Origin: Plotosus lineatus
Lineage: Eukaryota > Chordata > Actinopteri > Siluriformes > Plotosidae
Assembly: GCA_024760905.1 (NCBI GenBank)
Contig: CM045733.1
Location: 64,971,001 to 65,035,000 of the forward strand
Direction: 5' to 3'
DNA: 64,000 nt
The notes below the pieces were generated by a model. That model saw nothing but the letters and a program-made list of their open reading frames with translations, had not been told where the DNA came from and ran no database searches. The translations under genes and the position numbers were made by a program. This document shows, piece after piece, positions 35,596-46,539 of the stretch. Each line of letters begins with the position of its first letter. Position 1 is the stretch's first letter.

Positions 35596-35753
35596 GTGAG
35601 CATGAGCGCCGCCAAGTTCCTTGGATTTTCGATCAGCTGGATACAGAGATATTTAGTAAAGTATAAATTAAAATTACATGAGAAAATGTATACATTTATA
35701 ACTTGATGTACTAGCAAATATATGTTGCATCTGTTGATTTTGTTCCGTGTCAG

Positions 35754-35950
35754 TATGAGGAGTTGCGTGTGGAGCTGGGAGCGGTTCAGAGGGAGCTGGC
35801 GGGAGTGCGAGAGCAGGCGCAGGGAGAGGTCCGTGCGAGGGATCGTATGACTCAGGAGCTACAGGCCAAAGGAGCTCAGATATGCTCTCTAGAGGGCAGG
35901 CTGGAGTCCACGAGAACACTGGTGCAGAATCTGACACAGGAGGTTAAACG
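35754..35950 (+). pseudogene. cenpf: cenpf exon 2 duplicate, copy B
   Basis: Complete 197-nt exon, splice sites intact. It differs from copy A by one residue (Q to R in CSLEGRLES) and two silent changes. It starts the ordered block 2-3-4-5-6 of copy B, but exon 1 and the promoter lie downstream of it, so it cannot be transcribed from them on this strand. Confidence 0.8.
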
Positions 35951-36368
35951 GTGAGTCAAGTGGTGAAACAGTGAGATGCACGTGTTTGTGCGAGCCCATA
36001 GATGTCACACACACACATGCACACACGCACAGTTATTGAGACAACACGAGTTTATGCTTCAGTGTGGCAGCTGTGTCAACAGGCTCAGGGTTTGCCTGGA
36101 AACCCAAACAGTGTGTTTATTTCCATCTCTGTGACATGATGTCTGTGTTGGTGCAGGAAACTGATGAACTCACTCATGTTTCTACCAGATTATAATTCAA
36201 ATAATTATCTGATGTGGGAAAATTTCCATCCGTTGTTGAACCATAACAGTTATTGAAATTACAGTACGGTTGTTTACTAGAAGAGAAGTGCAAGCAGTGC
36301 ATGATGGGCTTTTAGCTGTTTTTGTTTCTTATCCGTCTTATGCGTCTCTCTCGCTCTCTCTCCATCAG

Positions 36369-36472
36369 GCGTGAGGCAGAGCTGGAAAAACTGCAGAAAG
36401 AAAGTGTCTCGGGGGACTCCATGTTGTTTTCCACACCCTGCTGGAACGTGAACTCACCCTGGGACCAAAGCG
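36369..36472 (+). pseudogene. cenpf: cenpf exon 3 duplicate, copy B
   Basis: 104 nt with the same protein as copy A (REAELEKLQKES ... SPWDQS) and intact splice sites. Its polypyrimidine tract is short and interrupted, unlike the microsatellite in copy A. Confidence 0.8.
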
Positions 36473-36735
36473 GTATCTGACTCTTATGTTCTTCTTGCTC
36501 TCTTGTTCTTTTTCTTTTGTTGTCGCTCTCTGTGTTTCCTCTTCGCCCTTTATTTGTGAATTTCCATTCTCTTAAGGTTTCTTTTGTTATAAAAAGCTCT
36601 TGCCCGAAAAGAAAAAAAAAAATATATATATATATAAATAATACATGTTATTATATTTACACGCTCCCTTATGATTTCAAAGCCTGCCTCGATTGGAATT
36701 TGAGTTATGCTTATTTTTTATTTTTGTAGTTTCAG

Positions 36736-36776
36736 GTAAGAACAATGTCAGAGGAGAAGATGTCGGCAAAGCCAGA
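36736..36776 (+). pseudogene. cenpf: cenpf exon 4 duplicate, copy B
   Basis: 41 nt, same protein as copy A. A second acceptor (ttttgtag) lies six bases upstream here only. Confidence 0.6.
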
Positions 36777-36934
36777 GTGAGTTTCTTTAAATACCACATA
36801 ATGAAAACCTGGTATTTGTGTTCGCTGTGTGTGTTGTTTTGGATTATTAATTTTGATTATTCTAACAAAGTACAGTTTAGGGAAGTAATTTATTTATTTA
36901 TTTATTTATTTTGGCTTTTCTTGATTAGCAACAG

Positions 36935-37206
36935 CTAGTGTTTAAAGATTCAGCGATTGGTGTTTCATCTCCATTCCCTGAGCAACCTCACAGAACACCA
37001 CACCTCCGACACAAAAGCAACCAATCTGAGACTCGCCCCCCCATCCTCTTTGTTTCCGTGGGAACGGGATGACCCGAAGTCCACTCCCAGAGGCAAAGCA
37101 GCAGCCACCCCCACTACTAACGCCTCCTTCACATGCATTGATATCAGTGCTAACACTGGTGCACGGGATGAAGGGATGGAAGATGCACTGAGGAAGGAGA
37201 TAGATG
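36935..37206 (+). pseudogene. cenpf: cenpf exon 5 duplicate, copy B, frameshifted
   Basis: 272 nt, one more than copy A, because a C6 run became C7 at about 37036-37042. This breaks the frame before PSSLFPWERDD. Other differences are about four silent and two changing. It is a broken exon unless the extra C is a sequencing error. Confidence 0.75.
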
Positions 37207-37321
37207 GTAAGGAGTGTCATAGTTAGAGAGCAAAGAAAGCAAAAGTACAGTGTGTAGCAGTGACACACTAACACCAATCCATGGAAATAAAATAAATACG
37301 TTTTGCTGCAAATGTTCATCT

Positions 37322-37739
37322 AGGTGTGTAAGAATTTTGATGTAATTGTGTCCCTGGGTTTGTAAATGCGCGGCCTCGGATCATGGATCCTGGGTGACTG
37401 ACGTTTAACCCAGCCCAACAATGAATGCTCGTATAAGAACTTGTATTTTTCATTGTCTCTGTATATCCGTTGAACTTTAGTAACCTCATGTTTCAGCATG
37501 AGTCTCGCCTCAAAGCAGTAGAAAAAAAAACCCTTTTTATGGCAATGTGAGGCCATGTGAAAGATCCTGCGGGAGTAGAAGGAATGTAGATAATGAAACC
37601 TGAAACCGTCCAAGGACAGTTGCAGGGTGATAAAGAAGTCCATGCTTACTCGCCTAATGTTAACTCTTACTGGGTGTTAACCACATTGTCTCTTCCTACT
37701 CTGTGTTCATGTATAAATAACCCCTGCTCATATTGTACT
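37322..37739 (+). mobile_element. retroviral LTR U3 fragment fused to exon 6 B3
   Basis: From about 37646 it matches the LTR at 29326-29411 (cgcctaatgttaactcttac, tataaataacccc) and stops at ttgtact, where cag and exon 6 begin. The left part (37322-37645) is probably the rest of U3, as it begins within tgtgtaag and is absent from copy A; this part is inference. Confidence 0.6.
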
Positions 37740-37742
37740 CAG

Positions 37743-37924
37743 GGTTGCGTGGACGCCTAGCTGGGTTGCAACACGATCTGCAGCTGGAAAAAGAGATCCT
37801 CAGGGAGTGTCAGACTCGTCTTTATCAAGCTCGGGAGGAGCTCACTTTGAACGAGCAGAATCTGGTGCGATCCAGAGATGAGTTGGGCCGTGTACAGGCA
37901 CGCCTCACACAGGAGGGGGACAGG
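37743..37924 (+). pseudogene. cenpf: cenpf exon 6 duplicate B3, behind an LTR
   Basis: Complete 182-nt exon with four changes relative to copy A (S to A, S to I, S to Y, S to L), all altering serines. The donor is intact. The acceptor AG survives but its upstream sequence is now LTR (attgtactcag) with a poor polypyrimidine tract. A TATA-like box lies about 55 bp upstream. Downstream the sequence jumps to the segment also at 35157 and 25674. Confidence 0.75.
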
Positions 37925-38080
37925 GTGAGCATGAGGATGAGCATACACATAGTGTATCAAGTCATGCGGACATGGGTAAAGAGTTAATATTAACAACAGG
38001 TATTAGAATGAGAATAAAAATGCAGTCTCGCTGACAGTTTGACTGTTCATGCAATGCTTTTATATATACGGTATTAGTAT

Positions 38081-38225
38081 GTCCACTGGAACATCTGCAA
38101 GAATAATAGAATCAGTGTGCCTGAGGAATGGTCACACTTTCTCCTTCTATCACTGTCTTAGGTTTATTGTCATACCATTCCTCAGGCACACTGATTCCAT
38201 TATTCTTGCAGATGTTCCAGTGGAC
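38081..38225. repeat. 145-bp hairpin, second copy
   Basis: Arms 38081-38132 and 38174-38225 with one mismatch in 52 bp; loop 41 bases. Confidence 0.9.
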
Positions 38226-38284
38226 GTACACTGCAAGCTTATTGAGCCAGAATATATTCGTTTTGGCAAGTTCCATGCACGCAG
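38212..38284 (+). pseudogene. putative exon of unidentified upstream gene, second copy
   Basis: Same 73-nt unit as at 25937 with one change near its end. At 38708-38760 a further acceptor (tatttcccag) opens a short terminal frame AALKLSH that ends at a stop, possibly a last exon of the same gene; copy A' has two extra bases there and reads AALKLSHILLSPFNKSNLK before its stop. Gene identity unknown. Confidence 0.3.
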
Positions 38285-38859
38285 GTATATGAGCTACCGT
38301 CTCACCTTCAGCTCAGCATATTCGACATATTGGGTCATTTATTATTTTTGTTTTGTGCCATTTCATAGGTCAGGTTTGTTCTTGGGCTGCAACTACAAGG
38401 CCCTTTGTTTCTCTTCTCAGCCCAGTACTTTTTGATGACTGATGTTATAAGCACTTATACTCCATCTACATCAGACTCATACTCTGTCTACATCAACATT
38501 CTGGATTCTCTTCACACACTGTCCATGTAAAAAAAAAATTCTTCCTCGGCTTTAGATTCACTTTTCATGACTTCACCTTTGACTCTGTTTAATGATCTTT
38601 ATTTTGTCTTTAGCTGTTGTCTCATTTATTCTCTTTGCTTTTGTATCACTCCAAGTATTTTATATCTCTCATTGAGCTTTGTTGTTTTTCCTATTTCATA
38701 TTCCCAGGCTGCTCTCAAACTTTCACATTCTGTTGTCTCCATTCAACAAGTCCAATCTTAAATGAAGATACTATTTTTTATTAAGCTTCTTCCTTTCATC
38801 CTCCTTTTCTTCCTTATTATTATTATTATTATTGTTGATGTAGTTGTAGTAGGAGTTCG

Positions 38860-39108
38860 CCCACTTGTGGCGTAAACGGTAAGAGCGAGTTCCTTTGCCC
38901 CGCCTCCTTTACGTCACTTACTCCACCTCATTTCAAATGAGGGTCGACACGAGACCCATTGAGCGCGCATATTCCTTACCCTCTCTCAGTTTACCTCAGC
39001 GTTAGCTCTGTGCTAGTTCTATAGCATAGAATTCATGTTATTGGTCTTTTAATAAGAATTTAGGCGTCTGAAATTAGTTATGGTAATTCAAAAATCGCAC
39101 TAAAGGCG
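38860..39108 (+). promoter_or_regulatory. cenpf: cenpf promoter and non-coding exon, copy B
   Basis: Nearly identical to copy A: GC box, ttacgtcac, and the inverted CHR word ttcaaa at 38932-38937, then the non-coding exon ending aaaggcg at 39108 before gtaagt. It lacks about 12 bp (cagagcgcggca-like) present in copy A. Confidence 0.5.
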
Positions 39109-39502
39109 GTAAGTGATTAATAATAATAATAACAATAATAGCACGAATAATTTGAGCTCGCTTGCTGACCAGTCAGCTGTTCAAAATGTAACATTTGCAC
39201 TGGGCGAGTTGGTCAGTTGTTAGCTGGTTAGTATCAAGTGTAGCTTGCATCTTTTCCTGTCTGCCTTTTAGATTTCTCATAATAGCTACTGCTAATACGC
39301 TGTTGAGACGTGTCTGACTGACTGGTTTGTCGGTTAGCTAGCTATGCTGTTATTAGCTGCTTTGTTCGCTGTAGCGTTGCTGTTTTAACGGTTACTCGGT
39401 GTTTGTTGTCATTGTTAAAAAAGAATCTCAATCTGCGCCCTTCAGTCAGTCTGTTATAAAACCAGTGAAGTAGATTTCTTGTGCAGATTGCCTATCCAGC
39501 TG

Positions 39503-40727
39503 TAGACGTGGGAGTGGACGGGCATCTTGCTGCCTGGATTATTGACTACCTTACTAACCGTCCACAGTACGTGCGGCTGCGCGGCTGTAAGTCAAAGGTG
39601 GTAGTCTGTAGCACGGGGGCACCGCAGGGCACCGTCCTCTCACCCTTCCTTTTTAACATCTATACCTCGGACTTCATATATAACACAAACAGCTGCCACC
39701 TCCAGAAGTTCTCGGACGACTCCGCCATCGTGGGCCGCGTGTCAGAGGGGAATGAGCTGGAGTACCGGTCGGTCATCGTTGACTTCGTGGACTGGTGTGA
39801 GCGCAACCACCTGTGCTTGAACACTAGGAAGACGAAGGAGATGGTGGTCGACTTCAGGAGAAGCACTCAAACACACACACACACATTTACTAGTGAACAT
39901 CCAGGGACAGGACATTGAGACAGTGGACAGTTTCAAGTACCTGGGTGTTCACCTTAACAATAAACTGGACTGGTCCCACAACACCAACGCCCTGTACAAG
40001 AAGGGCCAGAGTCGCCTCCACCTTCTGAGGAGACTCAGGTCCTTCGGCATATGCAAACCTCTGCTCAGGACATTTTATGACTCTGTGGTAGCCTCTGCAA
40101 TCCTCTACGCTGCCATCTGCTGGGCCCCGGGCAGCACAGAGCGGGACAGAAAGAGACTGAACAAGCTGGTCAGGAGGGCCAGCTCTGTCCTCGGCTGCCC
40201 ACTGGACTCTGTGGAGGAGGTGAGTGAGAGGAGGATGGTAGCACAGCTCTCACCCACTGCACCAGACTGTAGAGGAGCTAAGCAGCTCCTTCAGTGGACA
40301 ACTGAGGCATCCTCAGTGCAGGAAGGAGCGCTACCGCAGGTCGTTCATTCCCACCGCTATCAGACTGTACAACGCCACTTTGTAACTGTCTGTGAAAATA
40401 CCGGTTATGTGCAATAAAAACCCCGTGCACTTTAATCAACCACATCTACCCTACTGACTGTGAACCATATCAACCCATCTACTCCGCCCTCAGATACATT
40501 ACACTTTAATATAGGCCAGTCTATAAAGTTGCTCCATTCTTTTCTTTTATTTAGTAATTTATACTATTTATGTATCTATTTATTTATTTACTTATATAAT
40601 ATATATGTATGTGTGTATGTTTGTACTTGTATCTATTTTTGCACCCCCAACCGATAGTACCTCAAGAGCCTGTCACAGTGAATTTCTCCATTGTGAGATT
40701 AATAAAGCTGTATCTTATCTTATCTTA
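39503..40727 (+). mobile_element. L2-type LINE, 5'-truncated, copy B
   Basis: Begins within the reverse transcriptase (GVDGHLAAWIIDYLTNRPQ), has GAPQGTVLSPFLFNIYTSDF and the catalytic FSDDSAIVG, and ends with tatcttatcttatctta. A frameshift separates the two halves near 39890. It lies in the 5' UTR intron. Copies A (16580) and A' (51680) have the uninterrupted site; one base of the target was lost and I see no duplication. Confidence 0.85.
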
Positions 40728-41371
40728 GAGTCTATCCGTTGCTGTGCGATTCAGTGTGGTGGTTGATATGGAGCCATGTGTTCACCATGTTTTTGTTTCT
40801 ATTATTCGGGGTAATGGAAGGTTGACCGATGACTCTACTCTGAAAGGAAGTTAAATTTGTGCTCTTGATTTTCCACATTCCTCTCCATGGCCCAAAGATA
40901 AATGAATGAGTGGATCTTCTGTTTGGCACGTAGTACGATTTTGGCTTTAAAAAAAACAACAACAACCCTGCTGATTTATTTTCTGGTGACCTTTGTTTTG
41001 TTTATTAGCTGATGTACATGTTGTGTAATATTTGTGTCCTGGCAGAAAAACTCCTTTGAGATTGTTTCCATGAGAACTTCAGCAAAAATATAAACACACA
41101 GATATGCAGCTCAACCAGATGAAAAGTGCTTCATGATGTAGATCACTGTGGATCTTTAGTCTGTTGCATATAGTGACACAATTAGTTCCCTGAGGCACTG
41201 TACAGTTTTTTTTTTATGACTGCAATTATTAATCGTGCACAATAAATCGACAGGGAGATTCTTATTCATTTATACCATACACTTACTCACATCTGCATTC
41301 GTTTTGTTCTTATTTATTTATTTTTACCCCCAGACCTGTGAATGATTATCCTGTGCGCTAGTGAATCTCAG

Positions 41372-41458
41372 TAAATGGTTCTTGTCCCGCTGGTTGTTGA
41401 CTTGAGCTGGGCGACTGAAGACTGGACCTCCGAGCTTTCCGGCCTGGTACTGAGGAAA
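41372..41458 (+). pseudogene. cenpf: cenpf exon 1 remnant, copy B
   Basis: The start codon position holds TTG and the exon is cut after LVLRK, losing its last two thirds and the donor. It lacks the 33-bp duplication of copies A and A'. Because of a small indel, the upstream ATG (41375) is in frame: a 50-codon frame starts MVLVPLVVDLSWATEDWTS and ends at 41524. Confidence 0.75.
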
Positions 41459-41529
41459 TTATCACATTACTCAGTGCTATTGATGTACAGTATTTATACA
41501 CTCATGCTGTTACTGCACACCACTTGATG

Positions 41530-41815
41530 GTTATTTCTTCTGTAATAGTTAGCACATCCACCTCACAGCAAAAAGGTCCATGGTTCCAGTCCTGGTCTCC
41601 GTTTGGGCATTTCTGTGTCGTATGCATGTTTTGCCAGTGCTGGAGGTTTCCTCCTGGGACTCCAGTCTCCTCCTATAGTCCAGTTCCAGATTGTTCCTTG
41701 TTGTGAGTGTGAATGGTCCTGAATTGGGCCTTCAATGGTCTGGTAAGCTATTCAGGGTGCACCCTGCTCATGCCCAGAGTTGGCCGAGACGGTCTTTAGC
41801 CTCCTTGTGTCCCTT
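41530..41815 (+). repeat. teleost interspersed repeat, copy B intron 1
   Basis: Same repeat as 15268-15590, inverted. It is followed at about 41818 by the inverse of 18190-18260, the B/A' junction. Confidence 0.65.
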
Positions 41816-43406
41816 GAATCACAGATTATGGCTGCTGTAAACTGCTGTCCCAATACCAGCCTTTCTGATTTTCAATCTGTAAAGCAATATCCCTTCTCCT
41901 AATGACTGGGGGGGGGGGTGTCATACTCCGACAATGGAGACTGTCCATAACGGTTATATAAATGTTTCCCGATAAGTTTCACTACACAACATTTGTGACC
42001 AATCATATGCAAAGTGGATATTAATGTGAAAGTTAAATAATTGTCACTTCAACTTAAATTTTAATTTTCTCAAAAGTTGCTGAAAGGAATGGACCCTCCT
42101 GCCAGATTTTGGTTAATTACTCCAAAAACATATATTAGAAAACTTTCATTTTAAAGCTCAGGATGTCCGGTACAAAACAATAACTCGGAATGAAAAGGGG
42201 GGGGGGGTGACCCTGGAAAACATGCTTTTCTGGAATTGTGTATGAGAATTAAGTGTAACTGCACCTCCACTCCACTAATTGGCAGTGGCATGCTCATTGT
42301 CAAGCTGTGGTGTAGTGGTTTTTCGCATGAGGAAATGATATGAAGTGCAGTAATCAAAATTTCTAACAGGAACGAAGAGAAAGGTGGAAAGAGACAGATA
42401 TTAAGACATAAGTTGAGTGAGTTTAAATAAGGATGTATTTTTTTAATTATTATTTCAGGCACATTAAAAAACAAAAGTTGACCAATCTGTAATATAAAAG
42501 ATTTAATGTTAATGAAGTTTTTCTTGATTGTAAGTTGAACTATAATTCTTTCTTTTTTGTTTTTAATGTTAATAAAGATAATAATAATAATGTCTTGACA
42601 AATAATACTATTTAAAGTCGCTCGCGAGGCGGTGGGGGGGGGCACCACAGTAAATAATTGAGAAGAACTGGAATAGAAACACGCACACACACCTGATCAC
42701 AAAATTGGTACTGAACTGTGTGACACACGTTTTCTGCATACTAAGAAAAAAATAGTTTATCCCATTTTTTTCATGTATTCAGTCAATACGCATTAATGCC
42801 TGAGAAAGGCAGGATTATATCATATTCCTTGGAGAAGCAGCATCCTCCAATTAGCAGTACAACGATTCAAAAAGTCAGTCTGTAACATGGACAGAATGAA
42901 CAGCCTTCTATTCACCTATAGCCTTCTATTTAAACAATAATTGTGTAATTAGTTACACTGTGCCAACTGATCGTTATTTTATTTTTCATCAGATTTTTAT
43001 TGGAACATGCATTGACGTGTAAAAGTGTGCAACGCCTATAAAATGAATATATATAATATATATATATATATACACACACACATGGTACTGGCATGAGAAT
43101 GAACTTTGTTCAAACATATATAAAGTCGTGTAACATGCCAAATTTTTAACTGCTGACAAGCAGTGACAAGGGGAGGTAAGGTTCAATGGTCTTTGTTAAT
43201 TAATAGACAGATAATGTCAAAAGTGGTTTACTTTATACTAGCACATGTAGCACAGTTATCAATGTCAAACTCAGTGAGTAGACACACAAAGACAAGATGA
43301 CTTTCAGAATGGATGCTCTTTCTGATTAGCCCTTCGTCAGTCGAGAATTTCCGGGAGTATTACTTTACTGCTAAGCAAATAAAGATAGAAACTGCAACTG
43401 AACAAA

Positions 43407-43449
<43 letters not shown>

Positions 43450-44015
43450 CCCCAGGTTGAAACATATTTTTTGGTGTTATTATGGTGAGAGACAGCTGGG
43501 CATGCAGTGTGTATATCTCTTGTGCACCACTTACTGACCCCTCTACCAAGCCAAATGACCACCTTTAATTTATAAATGTATTACTATGGCATGATAGAGA
43601 GAAAGCACACACACAGTACAACACTGACCTTGACTCAACGGCCTGCTGTCAAAAAGCCAAGAGGAGGAGGAAAAAAAGGGAGAAAATGAAAAAGAGTAAG
43701 GGGAGAATAATGTGAGAAAGTGAGATAGTAGCTAAAGCCAGAGGTGACATTAGTGCATTGACCTGTTGAAAACACAGTGTAACTCCCAGAAAAGAAAAGA
43801 CAGATACAGAGAAAAGAGAAAGAGAAACTAGCTGCAAGGAATAAATTCATAAATTAAATACAACCCTAACATACTGTCTCAAATTAACATTTTGCATTTT
43901 TTTTAAACACACACTAAAGGCAGACTGGAACAGGTAGTGAATATGTTTCAGGGAGGTTATCAGAATTGACCAAAAGAAGGTCTACTTTAGTGCAATACTC
44001 GTGGGTGGAGCGTAC
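41816..44015. other. start of copy A', sequence beyond exon 8
   Basis: Mostly the inverse of 21060-24600 of copy B. It holds G-runs (41910, 42199), the AT-rich block at 42360-42590, a TA/CA tract (43048-43082) and a CA microsatellite (43413-43447). No gene visible. Confidence 0.5.
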
Positions 44016-44144
44016 CTTATCGTATTGTGACTGTCGTGTGTTGTGCTGTGTCCGAGCTTGCTGGATCTCTTGGTTGAATCTGCAAGTCTCCTGTTAGTGC
44101 TGCTTCTCCATTGACTGCCGCTCTCTCTGCAGCTCCAACAGCTC
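44016..44144 (-). pseudogene. cenpf: cenpf exon 8 duplicate, copy A', with stop codon
   Basis: 129 nt with intact acceptor and donor. The codon CAA after QH is TAA, a premature stop at residue 17 of the exon, and CTA is CGA (L to R). Copy B has the open version. Exons 2-7 are missing between it and exon 1. Confidence 0.85.
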
Positions 44145-45237
44145 CTACAGAAACACATGACTAATGTTTATCCATCCAAACATGTGCAAATCCACCAAAT
44201 CACTCTTTCTGGTCAAAGATTTTCAGTGAGGCAACTCCATGCACAACTCCACCTCACTGACACCATCAAAACACAGGTGACGTGAACTACCATGTTTACC
44301 AGACTATAGAGCGCACCTAAATATAAGCCGCACCCATCAAAATGTAAAAGAAATGCCACATATAAGTCGCACCGGACTATAAGCCGCCAATATCCAGGCT
44401 GAGAAATAAGATACCCCATAAACCCTTTAAAAATAATAAAAGTAGACTAATTTTGTATGAAATATGTATGAAATGTGTGTTAAAAGTAAAAGAAAATTTA
44501 TTAAACCATGATTAAACATTTTTTATTAATGCACACACACACACACACACAACACTGTCTCTCTATTTCTCCCTCTCTCACACACACACACAACTCTCTC
44601 AATCTGGTGTTTTGTCAAATGCAGGCTCCGCCCACACGCAACGCGCAGCCGACGGACCAATTCTATTTAAATGTTTAAATGGACAGTATGTTGTATTTTA
44701 AGTGGAATTACGGTACCTGTTTGAAAGATCAGCGGTTCCTGATTCAATATTAACTTGCTTAGTTGCGAGATCGGAGGTCTTGTCCCACGGAGCACTCTGT
44801 TTTCATGCTCCTTCTTTAATATCGTGCTGAAATAATCGCCTCTGTCAATGTATTTCCGCTTTAAGGTCTCCTTCTGTTTCAATATCATCCCAATTGTAGA
44901 GGGGTTTCGGCGATAACGAAATATAGCTTCAATGATCAATCTCAAAACAAGCCAACAGTCCTGTTCAACTCTCCACGCGTGTGACAAACAGGAAGTATGG
45001 GTAAAGGAAGTATGGGTACAGGTCAGCTCCCTCCTGGCCAATGGGAGGCCAGCGGGGCGGGATGTTGGGAGACAGCCAATGAGAGAGGAACTCGCGCATT
45101 GTTTGAATTTTTGAATGGCACGTTTGGTGCTTTTTGTAAAAAGAGGTTGTTTTCGTAAAGGGGACGAAAATTTAGGAAAATATTTTTCGTAACCTGGATT
45201 TTTCGTACTCAAGAGGTTTTCGTAAATAGAGGGTCGA

Positions 45238-45317
<80 letters not shown>

Positions 45318-46380
45318 TGTATTTAACTTAATAAGCGACCTGCTCCGATAAGACCCCCGACAGTGTTTTTGATCTTACATCTAATAACCACCCATGCGTA
45401 CTGGGAGCAAAACTGTAGATCAAACTTACCAATTTTATTCGATCAGGCTCTGTAACCGTAAAATGAGGCATTCACTGGCTGTAAAAGTGAGATTGTACGG
45501 TAGTTCAAGACCCATGCAACTGGGGAATTTCTATAATGTTCATCAGTAACAACACATTTAATTGTTCCGCCGTGCTTTAAAAAACAGGAAAATATTTTGC
45601 TGACCGAGATACTCCGCAACCGGTGAATTCCGCAAAGTAGGATCAACCCCCCTGACTGATATATACGTACATGTGTATCAATAAATACATATTCAACGCA
45701 ATAAATGCTAATAATAACAATTAAACATTCAAAAATAATACATAAGATATACATCAAATATAAATACACACACACACACGCACACACACACATACACACA
45801 CAGATGCACACCTCACATAAAAAATGTAAGTAGTTTTGATTAGGGGTTTTGTTTTTTTTGGTATTTTGCATAATTGGCCTGGTTTTGCAGCATTTTCATA
45901 AACTTTTGTGGTGTGTGTGTATATACAGGAATCTCTTGCTACTTCGCGCTTCAATTCATGCGGATTCAGTGCATTGCTTTTTTATTTTTTTTTTAAATAT
46001 TCATCGAATTAAAAAAATAAGGAAATTAAGGAAGAATAGGGGGGAAGTTTAGGAAAATGCCACAAAACAAGGCCAATTATGCAAAAACCCCCAAAGAAAA
46101 AAAATAAATAAATAAACCAACCCAAAACCACCAGTCAAAACTACTTACGTTTTTTATGTGAGATGTGCATCTGTGTGTGTGTGTGTGTGTTTATATTTTA
46201 TTTACATCTTATGCATTATTTTTTATTGTTTAATTGTTGTTATTATAGGCATTTATAACATTGAACATGTATTTATTGATATTATATACACATGTACGTC
46301 AGTCAGGGGGGTTCGATCCCATTTCGGGTGTCCTCAGTCCCCATTAATCGCGGAAAGTGAGGGATTCCTGTATATCATGT
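44145..46380. other. copy A' intron repeats
   Basis: Direct copy of 47-1900: MITE-like repeat (44285-44415), CA tracts, pogo-like fragment (44590-45240, minus), TA microsatellite (45240-45300), DNA-transposon end (45317-45610) and mariner-like repeats (45900-46380). Confidence 0.6.
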
Positions 46381-46539
46381 ATTTTAAGGGGGGGGGGAAT
46401 TCCAGATTAAAAGATAATTATTTTTCATAAAATCTCATTATCCACAATTATTGGCACCCCTAATAATTCCTAATAAATAAAATTATCTGAGGTAGTTCGG
46501 TTATTTCTATAGTAGCTTACAAAGTTGATCAGAGTGTCT

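Noticed and set aside
42151..42690. 179-residue minus-strand frame
   Set aside because: Low-complexity AT-rich sequence with Ile/Lys/Asn bias, not gene-like.
44667..45317. 216-residue minus-strand frame starting in a TA repeat
   Set aside because: The Tyr-Ile run is translated microsatellite; only the pogo-like part is meaningful.
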